A stretch of 64,000 nt of DNA from the NCBI RefSeq assembly GCF_000340215.1, contig NW_006921533.1, positions 4,862,979 to 4,926,978 on the forward strand, in the 5' to 3' direction. Source of the DNA: Pseudocercospora fijiensis CIRAD86. Its lineage: Eukaryota; Ascomycota; Dothideomycetes; Mycosphaerellales; Mycosphaerellaceae. Under the pieces are notes generated by a model. It was not told where the DNA came from. It did no database searches and worked only from the letters and a program-made list of their open reading frames with translations. Below, in pieces: positions 54,761 to 64,000 of the stretch (positions are counted from its first letter, which is position 1; each line of letters starts with the position of its first letter). Both the position numbers and the translations under genes were made by a program.

Positions 54761-57700
54761 TTATGCTTGCTTGTTACGACGGTTACGAAGGGCGTCGCGT
54801 AAGCTAGTCGGTATAGTCTAAACCGCCTTTAGCTATAGCTAAGGCGTAACGGTCTTTATAGTCTTGTTATCGGATAGCGAGGTATTAACTGCGTCCGCTA
54901 TAGTAGCAGCGCGGTCTAACTAATCGATAGGGATGTTAGAGAAGTCGGCACCTAGTAATAGTAGCGTATCGGCGTCGCGTATAGCACTATATAGCTTAAA
55001 GTAGTCGGCTATCTATGCGTTAAGCTTAGCGATCTTATCCTTAGTAGTATTGCCTTATACGCCGCCGAGCAGCTTAAAAGCGTCCTCGTTAATTAGGTAT
55101 AGTATAGGGATTGCCTATTACAGCGCGACGCGTAAGAAATCGTAGTAAAGATAGGTTAGCGATAGCGTAAGCGACTCCTTTAAGACCGTAGCGGAAAGAC
55201 GATACTACTAGGCTATCTAGCGCTTAGTTGCCTCGCAGATCTGTGCCTTAGCTAGTATCTGTTAAAGCTAGTACACCTCGGTTGCTACTAACTCGGACTA
55301 GCGCATATAGTAGAGAGCTTATAAGTTAAGCGTACGTATACTAATTACTGTCGCATTATATTAGTATTGTCCGTAGGCGCCTATAGTGTTTTCCTATAGG
55401 GCGGGCAAAGGTAGTAAGCGTATCGGAAGCGCTAGGAGCTTGTACTATAGCTGCGCAACCGTATTATTAGGCGGTAGTAGCTAAGCCGCAGCTAGAGCCT
55501 TCGTAGGCGTAGAGAATAGGTTAGACGGTAGTAGTATCTTCGACGATAGGCGAGGCGCTAAGAATAGGCTAGCGGTTAGCTTCTAGCGAGTATTTAACTT
55601 AGTCGATAGTAATACGCGCGAGGAGTTTAGCTAGATCGCCTTAGTTAGCGGAACAACGGCCGGAGGTTGCGGCTTAGCCCGAGTCGCGAGCTTAGGAGGG
55701 AAGATTTTACTAAAGAGGTGCGCGTTAGTAAGGTCGGTCTCGTCTAGCGAGTAGTCGGGTAACGGCACTAGGAATACGCCTATAGGATCCTAAGTATAGT
55801 CGATGTTATACTACTAGTAATTCTTATTTATTACTATCTTATTATACTTAAAAATAGTATTGCCCTATATAATACGCTCCTAGACGCCTAAAGGATCGAA
55901 GACTAGATCGGTAGAGACTGTCTTCGGCAAATTATAGAACTATAGCGTTAGCGCGGGCTCTAATCTATTAGGGATAGCGCCGTCCTTAAGCGTCTAGATA
56001 TAGGCGATAAAGGTAGATAAGGCGTATACCGGATCGATCTAAGTTAGCTAGTAGACTAGGCTAAAGTCTACTAGGCATTAACGGTTAAGGAGTAGTAGAG
56101 GTATGCCTTTGCCCTTATTAGCGGCATAGGTACCGTTCTAGTAGCGACCGCTACCTATAAGCTAAGCGTACTATTCTATGCGCGACGTATTAGTAGCCTT
56201 TGTATCCGCAAGCGCCTTATTAGTATAGAGGGCGGATGTGTAGCCCTTACCGCGAAGCGTATAGGCGTTGCGGACTGTAATATACCGCTAGGTATAAGCG
56301 ACGACGTCCTAGGTAATAGCTAGGCGACCTAGGTTACGATAGTATAGGTAGGGTAGACTACTAGAATTAAGGGACGACTTATACTACTTATAGAGCTATA
56401 TAGCCGACTAGGTACTAAGTTCTATGCCGATTAGTAGTAGCCAAACTATATAGTCCTTAAGCTAAGAGTCTAGTAGAGGCAGGCGTACTATCGAGAGTCG
56501 TCCGGTAGCTACTATCTATAAGAATTAGACTTCGCCGTAAGTAGTTAGGTCGATCTTATAATACTTCGTCGCTCCGACGTATTCGCTAATAGGTCGCTTG
56601 CCTGTCTTTATATATTCCTTACCGTAGTTACGGTAGGATACGTCCTTACCGTTCTCGCTACGCTTATATAGAACTAGGTAACCGCCTACTATAATACTAT
56701 CGCGATGTTCTTTTAGAACGAAGCGGTAGAACTACTCTTATACGAGGTCGACTGTCTATAGGAAGTATAAGATAGCGCGTACTATAAAACCGACGGCTCT
56801 ATTACAGATTAGAGACAGTACTAGCTAGAATCGTAGGTCGCCGGTATAGGTGCTTAAGCTAAGGAAGTTCTCGCGTAAGCGGATAATATTTGCTAGGAGT
56901 TAGTACTATAACTTCGCGTAGTAGAAAGTAATAGTTAGTAGAAAATTCGTATCGAGGTTAGCTAGGTTAGGAAGCTCCTTTAATTCGCCCGCAGTTATAA
57001 ACGCTATGTACTCGCTAAAGCGTATCGCGTAAATCTCCTACTATATATCGTAACCGTCCGAGTAGAGGTCGGTCCTAAAGATAGAGTATTTACGGGCGTA
57101 ATCGTCGTTTAGGATTCGGAAGGAGTATAGTTACGTAAAGAGTAGGTTTTTAAAATTAGTAACTAGCTTACCTATATACTAATGCAATTCGCGTAGAATC
57201 TAGAAGCGCCGATCGCCCGCGGTAAGGTATAGATAGTATAGGTAATGCTAAAGCCTTACTAGATAGTATTCGACGAGTCGCTTATATAGGCGTAGGCGAA
57301 AGAGATTAGGCAGTCGACCGTCTACGTCCTCGGCGTATACGTTACGTACGAGTTTCGCGGCCTAGACAAAGTATATATCTTTAGCCTTATTACGCTCTAT
57401 AGGATTAGCGGCGATTAGTATATCGACTTTCTTATTATAGTCCTCGTATTCTACGTACTACCGGATTGCCGCTTATTCGGGTATCTCGTTAGTACGAAGA
57501 AGACGCTTATTAATTAAAGTCTGTCGCGTACGCTACCCTCGGAGCCGCCGTCGCTCGAACTAGAGTTCTTTAGGGAAAGGGTCTAGGTATTCTTCGTATA
57601 CCGACTCGATCGGAGTAGTAAGTAGCTTAGGGGGAGCTAGTGCGGGCGCTTGCGGCGAGCCGTTACTCGGCGCCTACGTTAGGGAGGCTAGTGCCTATAA

Positions 57701-59800
57701 TAGCGGTAAATTAGGAAGGGTATATACTAGTAAAGATAGTAATTTTAGCGAAGCCGGTCGGTTTGTAGGTATTATTAATAGTAGTACCGATTCTAAAGCC
57801 GAAGGCGCATAAAGAGGCTGCGTACTAACGGGATTAGTCGGGCCGCTTTCTGCACCGTTAACCGGGCTACTAGACGCGTAGGCTGCGGCGTTACGGTAGA
57901 GGGCAAAGAAGCTAGGTATAGCGTCCTATAGCTTCTCGGCCTCCGGAATCCTAACCTCTAACGCTTTGCCCTTCTAAACAAACTCCTATTTACCTAAATA
58001 GTATAGCGGAGGGTCGCCGTTGTTAATAAAATAGTCGGCTATAGCCTTATAGAGTGCTCGACCTATCTATCGGCCTTCGCCTAGTAATATCTTCGCTAAT
58101 TCCGTTAACTATTTCTTCTTTATAGTAAGCGCTATAACCGCCTATATAAACGACTTCCTATCGAAAACGTAGTCTAGATTAACCGCCGCGATAACCGCCG
58201 GTACGCAATATTTTAGAAATAAAAACCGTCTAATATCGGAGAGCGGACAGTCTAGATTCGGAAGCACTATCGATAGGTTAGCGATAGTCTAACGCTGCGC
58301 TATACTAAACTTACTACCCGGCGTTCCCTACGATTGCGGCCGAGCTATTATATCGAGCGATTCCTAATCGGACTCGTCTGCCTTATCCGCTAGGGATAAC
58401 GGTACTAAGCTTGCTATTAGCGTCCCGTTAATACGACTACGACCTAGGAATAACGGTACGCGTCGTTGTAATAGTTGTCGGCCGGCGTCCGTTAATGCGT
58501 AGTATAGCTCTATATCGGATCTGTCCTCGGTAAACATTAGGAAAGGCTATATATACCTATCCTCGGTAGTATAGCTTAAGACCGTCTAAACCTCGCTAGT
58601 ACTTAAGCTACCGTCGGTAGAAATAAGCTATAGCGCCCTACGAAAGATCTATCGGATGTTGCCTTCTACTATAGCGAGAATTATAAAGCCTTCTAGCGTC
58701 TGCGTTAGGTTAGTACTGTTTTCCTCTAACCGTAGTTATTATAGGTCGAGCGCGGCGTTATCTATCTCTCTACGATGCTCGCCGATCTAATCCGCTATCG
58801 TATCTCCTTTACCTGCCGAATCCTTTATCGAGTTCTCTATATTCTTTATCTTAGGCGTAGCTATACGTATCTCGACTATAGCGCCGGGCGCTATATCCTT
58901 TCTATTCGTTATATTCTTAAGCTTATCTACGAGCGTAGGAACCTCGATCGAAGAGTCTACGGCTGCCTCCTCTCTACTCGCTATGTCCTTAGGCCTAACC
59001 GCGATCGTAGGAATCTCGATCGTAGTATCTAAAGCTATATCCTCTCTACTCGTTATATTCTCTAGCTTTAGCGCAGCTATACAATTCTCGACCGTTTCGT
59101 CTAATACCGTATCTTCCTTATCCGTTATATTCTCTAGCTCCGGCGCGGCCGTACGACTCTCGACCGTAGTATCTAATACTATATCCGCCTTGTCCGTTAG
59201 GTCCTCTAGCTTAGGCGTAGCCGTATAATTCTCGACCGTAGTATCTAATACTATATCCTTATTACTTACCTTACTCTCTAGCTTAGGCATAGGCGTTAAG
59301 CTGGTAACAAATAAGGACTGTCCGGCCGATCCTAGACCGTCTAATAGTAGCGGTTCCCCGCGAGGAGCGTTAATCTTACTATTCCCTATCGCGGTATCCT
59401 AAGGGTCTTAATCCTCGCTTCTATAATATTCCTTAGCTATCGCTCCTTAAAGGAGGTCGAACGTGTCGGCCTTACGGTATAAGCGAGACGCGCGTTGTAA
59501 ATCCGACTCGAATAATATAACGTTTAGGCGCTTATATCGCGATCGGTGCTATAGAAATTTTTACTAAAAAGCTACTGCTTTACGATCCCCGCGGCGGACG
59601 CGGTTCTCGCGCTCGAGGTCCGTTTCTATTCGTCGTCGGTAATTAATAGAAAGCTCTCTTATCGTAGGATACCGGAAAGATCGATACTAAATAAGGAATA
59701 GCCCGCGCCTACGTATAATAGTTGCCTAAGTAACGTAGTTACGATAACGATATAAGGGTACGCCTAGGCAGATTATAACTCCGAAGAAGGAGTCGCGCCG
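54761..59800 (-). pseudogene. RIP-degraded giant ORF of unknown family, 3' of pol in relic A
   Basis: A single minus-strand frame stays in register from about 59.8 kb to a TAA at 54,761, about 1,700 codons. I checked the register at 59,288, 58,787, 58,013, 56,603, 55,847 and 54,761. Stops inside are TAG or TAA only where I read them, as expected for mutated TGG, CAG and CAA. His, Cys, Met, Gln and Trp are nearly absent, while Tyr and Ile are frequent. Readable segments include LERENRVRRGDRKAVAF (about 59.6 kb), VPLFLGRSRINGTLIASLVP (about 58.4 kb), GGYLVLYKRSENGKDVSYRN (about 56.65 kb) and DAFKLLGGV (about 55.1 kb). Six 24-residue repeats sit near the N-terminus, and a Pro-rich section follows at 57.6-57.9 kb. 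I recognise no protein family. Its position between chromodomain and polypurine tract is that of an extra 3' ORF. Confidence 0.7.
58826..59257 (-). repeat. Six tandem 72-bp (24-aa) coding repeats
   Basis: Six consecutive units on the minus strand: 59257-59186, 59185-59114, 59113-59042, 59041-58970, 58969-58898, 58897-58826. The unit reads like DIVLDTTVExxTAxPKLExI. Units keep the reading frame of the giant degraded ORF and have no stops, leaving a surviving 167-codon frame (59290-58787). The pattern is acidic and Thr-rich, a probable flexible or surface repeat. Confidence 0.88.
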
Positions 59801-62800
59801 CGGAGTCGTATCGATTTACGACGAACCGCGAGGGATTGCCTAGCCTCGCCTTTGTCGGCGGAGCTAGCAACCTCTAAAAAAGGCTAGCGAGCTCTCGTCC
59901 GCTTTACTACCCTATAGAGAGTACGGGATAGCGATACCTCCTTTAGAGGGTATACGTTATCGTAGATTTTACGTAGATCGTCTATGTCTATTAAGTTATC
60001 GATATTATACTATATATTATAGGCGCTCCTATACCCTTTCTACTTTACTAGGTATTAGAGAACAGGCTAGCCTCTTTAGACGACGGTCCGTCGCCTAAGA
60101 AAGCGCTCGATTTCGTAAGAATCGCCCTCGTCGCTAGAACCTAGACCGTCCTTAGCTATAACGGGCGGGGGCTTGTAATTAACAGTTCTCTTAAAAGGAT
60201 CTAAGTCTTTAGGGGCTTTTTCTAACTACGAAACCGATATTACCGGATAGATACGTATTAATAGTAGCAACTCGAGACGGTAGGCTAGTCGCCCGACCTT
60301 CTTAAGAACCGTAAAAGGCCCTTTAAAATAGTAGCTAAACTTGTACGACTAACCTAGCACTTCGTAACTACGGTATAGGCGAAGTATAATACGGTTACCT
60401 AGCTTAAGGAACAGGGGCTTATACTTGCTATTATACTGTTCTTTTATTTTTACGTTCGCCTAAGCAATCGTATCCTAGACTTCCTTCTAGATATAGCTAT
60501 ACGCTACCGCCCTATTATACGGATAGTTATATAGTATATCGAGCGAGTTGAGATTCGTTCTTACGCCCGTAGCAACCTCGTTTAGCGACTAACCGGTAGT
60601 CGTATTATAGGAGTTATTAAGCGTAGCCTATAGCTATAGGATAAACGTCGTCTAATTCTCGCTAGAATAATCCGCTAACTAGTAACGAATCGCCGTCTCG
60701 ACCGTTTAGTTAGTTCGCTCGGATTAACTATCGGTTTAAGGGTAGTAGGCTATAGACGTAGCTAGCTTCGTACGCAGGCGCGAGAAAACGCCCTTAAAGA
60801 AGTCGCTTAGCTAGCGAGGATTACGATTAGCGATAAGCACTACTAGCAAACTTATATCTATTAAGCAAAGCCTATCGATTAGAGCGATGCCCTAGTCGTA
60901 GGCCTTCTAGTCCTCTTTGCCTAGGACGACTACTACCCACTTAGACGTCTTATAAGTAATCGTATATAGTATATTAAAACTATCGGTTGTAACTAGCAAG
61001 GCGGTTACGAGATCTATCGTTATAGTATAGTATAGGCCCTCCGTATTCTAGATTAGGTAAAGTTCGCCGTAAGGAGCGTATCGAGGGGTACGTAAAAGGA
61101 GACACTAGTAATAGTAATCTAAATAGAGGCAAAGGTAGCGAGCGAGTCGATATATAAAGAAGGAAGCTTAAATACGGTCGAAGACGCGCTAAAAGCCTTA
61201 GTAGTAACAGTTATCGTAAGCCTACTCGAAGATCTCGCCTATTAAGGCCTAAGGGATATAGAGTCGCTCGCGCCCTAAAGATTAGTTATAGAAATATAAG
61301 AGGCCGTCCCTCTCGAAGAATCGAATACCTAGTAGACTATTAAACTTATTACCTACGAATAGGTCCGGATTTTTGCTACCCTTATACCGAACTAGCGTTT
61401 TTGTTACTAAAGGCATATTAGCTCCCTCCGAATAGAGGCGCTCTAAAGCATTCCGCGCCTACGCTTATCGAACTAGTCGCAAAACCCTAGACTAATGTTC
61501 GTCGTTATCGTACGCTCGGTTTAACCGACGTTAGAAATCCGGATCTAGCTCTACTAATATCGTATAGAAGTAGGCTACTTCCTCTAGATCGGCCGAAGAG
61601 GGCGTAACGTCGGTATAGTAAGAGAGCGGGTCTAAGTTCTCCTTGTCTAGCGTTAACTTAGGCGACTCTATATCCCCTAGAAGTCGACTAAGGGCGTCTA
61701 GAACTAGGTATATCCGCCCTAGACGGTAAACTATATTGCCTCGATATTAGGAAAGGAACATCGATGCCCTTACTAACTTTAGGTTCTACTTACCTATATC
61801 GGTAGTCGTAGTTATTAACACCGAGTTAGTAAGACCGACCGCGGCATAGTAGTCTATAAAGATAGTCGTCGGCCTCGATAAAGTATATATTAAATAGCCT
61901 ACCTTCTTTACTATCTATACGATTCCCGAGTATTCGAGCTCTATCGGCTAATATCGTATCTTTGCCTAAGTTAGGCCTCGGCTTAAGAACAGAATAGACT
62001 AAACCTTGTAGTAAGGAAACAACTGCGCCTTTCCCTTAGATAGAATAGGGTCTAGGTCCCTATCGATATAGTAGAGCACCGCGCTATAGCTAAACTCTTT
62101 AGAGGAATCTATATTAGTATATAAGCGACGGTTAGGGTCGAAATAGTATAGGAAGGAGAGCTCGTAGAACATCGATTGTAATAAGCGAAACGCTTTTACT
62201 AGCTCGTCGCGGTACTAATCGTTCTTATCTAGCGTCGTAATAGCGACGTACTAGCGACGACTATTGCCGGTAACTAGCGCCCCTTTTAATAAGCGTATTT
62301 TCTCCGCCTATAGAGGCGCCGCTATTTGCGCGTAGTATAGGATGTATTGCCGTAACCAATTAGTTAGACCGAGATAATGCTCTAGCTTCTATACGTTTTC
62401 TAGGAACTAAAGTAAGGTAATCGCTACGATTTTCTCCTTACTCGTAGCTAGACCGAGGCCGCTAATATACTAACCTAAAAGGGTCGTAGAAAGGAAGTCT
62501 AAGAAAGTCTTCTTCGGACTAATGCTAATTCTCACGGCGTCTAATCTCTAGAAAACCGCTTCTAGATAATCGAGATGCTTAGGCAACGTCTACGAAAACA
62601 CTACGATATCGTCGATATATACCTACGCAAAGCTACGACAGTCGCGAAGGATCTAATCTAGCTTCCGCTATACGAATTAGACACTGTTCGAATATCCTAT
62701 AATAGCGACCTTATACTATTCCTAGCTACGATAAGTATTAATCGTTAATTTATAACGATCCTCCGGTTTTACGCCCTATTAGTAGAAGAAGGTTAGACAG

Positions 62801-64000
62801 TCTATAGTACTAATATACTAGCACCCTACTAATTATATAAAAAGGTCCGCCTAAAGCGGTATCTAATAGCTGTCGGAGATCGTTACCTTATTTAAGGCGC
62901 GGATATCGACTACCGCCCGCGGCTTATTAATTATACTACCTTTACTATTAGAAACGCGCTTCTATACGACAAACACTAGAAAGCCGAAGGGCGTAGGCTC
63001 GGTTATATACTGCATCTTCCCCTAGTAGTATAGGTCGTTATATATCTTATCTACTACTTTACGATCCCTCTTACCTAGGTTAATTATATAGGAGGGCGGC
63101 AACAGATCTAGGTAATTCGGTACGGTTAGGATAGGTATATAATCGCGCTTAGGAATATCGACTACCGTTTAGCGATCCGTAAAAAGCTCTAGGTACCGCT
63201 CGACCGCTATAGCGATTTAGTCTACCTAGTTATCGTTACTATAGATCGTTACGCCTAATATATACTAGTATTCCCGCTATGTATTTAGCATATCCCGCGT
63301 AGCCGTAAAAGCGTTAGGACTTAATCCCGCTAGTCCGTAGTCGGCTACGTCGATATAGTAGGCCCTAGCAATAGTTCTATTACTTAACGAACCGAGTAGC
63401 TATCCGGCTCGAATCGTTACTAGAGTCGTCGCATCGTTACAAATGTATATATAAGAAAAATTAGCGTCTACGACCTAATTATACGCTATTACTAACGGCG
63501 GAGCTTATAACGACAATCCCTATATATTACTAGTTAGCTAGACTAAGAAACCGGCGTTAAGAATAAAATCCCGGCCCTTAGGGAGGTTACTACTATACTT
63601 AACTAGCGCGAGGGCGACCGTACGCGGCGCTAATATTACGTCCTCCGCTAGCCTTACGAGGCGCTAAACCGACTTCCCTTTCTTACGCTTAATAGCTACT
63701 TTAAAGCGGGCGTTGTCCTAACTAGCTACGGTAACCGTCTGTACGGGAATATCGATCTTTATTCCCTCTAAAGCAATCGTATCTATACCGACTAGGATTT
63801 TTGCCTTTAGTTTAGGAACTAGGTAAACCTTACAAGTTATTCGCACTAGGGAGACTATACTATCCGTCTTCGCTACTAGGATAAATATATCTAATACGAC
63901 GTATTCCCCGGAGCGATACGCGCCGGTAATACCGCCGATTTCGATCGGTTCGCGTAGCTTACGTACCTCTACGTCCGGGCAATAGCTTAAAACGAAGTCT
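59773..64000 (-). pseudogene. Relic A: Ty3/Gypsy chromovirus pol (PR, RT, RNase H, integrase, chromodomain)
   Basis: One minus-strand frame from the right edge to a TAA at 59,773, in register at 63,781, 62,989, 62,137, 60,718 and 60,106. Protease-like YLVPKLKAKILVGIDTIALE (about 63.8 kb); RT entry EPTPFGFLVFVV and KPRAVVDIRALNKVTISDSY (62.9-63.0 kb); RT catalytic VYIDDIVVFS (about 62.6 kb); RNase H NRRLYTNIDSSKEFSYSAVL (about 62.1 kb); integrase SERTN with a flanking AIRY (about 60.7 kb); chromodomain EIERFLRRRTV and KGYRSAYNI (60.0-60.1 kb). Many TAG/TAA codons lie at Trp/Gln positions. Gag and the 5' LTR are beyond the window. Inactive through RIP. Confidence 0.88.

Larger units (their letters stand above)
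49430..64000. repeat. RIP-mutated repeat island
   Basis: From just upstream of NOP6 to the window end, CA and TG dinucleotides are strikingly rare while TA is abundant and CG is kept. This is the signature of CpA-to-TpA mutation on both strands. Only a handful of short ATG ORFs survive in 14.5 kb. TE coding frames are readable when TAG/TAA are read through as former Trp/Gln codons. The boundary with gene space is sharp, within about 100 bp. Confidence 0.93.
54380..64000 (-). mobile_element. Relic A: nested LTR retrotransposon, at least 9.6 kb, truncated by window edge
   Basis: Composite entry: LTR, polypurine tract, giant unknown ORF and chromoviral pol, all on the minus strand in that order from left to right. 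The element interrupts relic B within RT. Its length already exceeds a usual Ty3/Gypsy element of 5-8 kb before gag and the second LTR are counted. Confidence 0.7.

Noticed and set aside
58775..59032. 85-codon plus-strand ORF and the overlapping 81-codon frame at 58,983-59,228
   Set aside because: Shadows of the 72-bp coding repeat on the minus strand, whose frame continues for kilobases.
58826..59257. CRISPR-like or regulatory tandem array
   Set aside because: Period of 72 bp without spacers, in frame with a long coding register, in a eukaryotic genome; it is a coding minisatellite.

Overview
This is filamentous-ascomycete nuclear DNA. Introns are short (49-156 bp) with GT-AG ends, starts often have CACCATGG-type context, and homologues look like those of Pezizomycotina. 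Heavy TpA enrichment in the repeats points to repeat-induced point mutation (RIP). A Dothideomycete, perhaps of the Mycosphaerellaceae, is my guess; the sequence alone does not prove it.

Positions 1-49.4 kb are a gene-dense housekeeping segment. In order it holds: the 3' end of an unidentified gene; DRS1 (+); ASE1/PRC1 (-); a heme-oxygenase-like membrane protein (+); an LCAT/lipase-like alpha/beta hydrolase (-); an APC-family amino-acid permease (-); a CDT2-like WD40 protein (-); RRP5 (+); a CMT1/CAP59-type mannosyltransferase (+); a wrecked polyketide synthase (+); a poorly conserved repeat-bearing stretch; a charged hypothetical protein (+); ELG1 (-); UTP8 (+); a secreted GDPD-like phosphodiesterase (+); PHS1 (+); a RING protein with SUMO-interacting motifs (-); PRP19 (-); FBA1 (+); and NOP6 (-). 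Four genes act in ribosome biogenesis (DRS1, RRP5, UTP8, NOP6). Two act around PCNA in replication (CDT2, ELG1). I resolved exon structures for the nine spliced genes by joining frames across introns. One UTP8 intron is 54 bp, in frame and stop-free, so a plain ORF call would translate it.

The polyketide synthase remnant (24.0-27.9 kb) lacks KS and AT. It has frame breaks, an in-frame TGA, and a segment of about 120 bp of the enoyl-reductase domain flipped onto the opposite strand. It is not AT-rich, so its decay looks different from the RIP decay to its right.

From about 49.43 kb to the window end (14.5 kb) the DNA is a repeat island in which CA/TG dinucleotides have largely become TA. ATG is therefore mostly lost (ATA), and TGG, CAG and CAA have become stops, so almost no ATG ORF survives. 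Reading through those stops shows two Ty3/Gypsy chromoviral retrotransposon relics on the minus strand. Relic B (RT end, RNase H, integrase, chromodomain; about 51.7-54.37 kb) is cut inside RT by relic A. Relic A runs from a 188-bp LTR at 54,380-54,567 to beyond the right edge and carries protease, RT, RNase H, integrase and chromodomain in a single frame.

Between relic A's chromodomain and its polypurine tract/LTR lies an unexpected second reading frame of about 5 kb (about 1,700 codons). It has no detected frameshift, its stops are only TAG/TAA where I read them, and it contains six 24-residue tandem repeats. I recognise no family for it. A giant extra ORF 3' of pol in a chromovirus is the most novel-looking item in the window.
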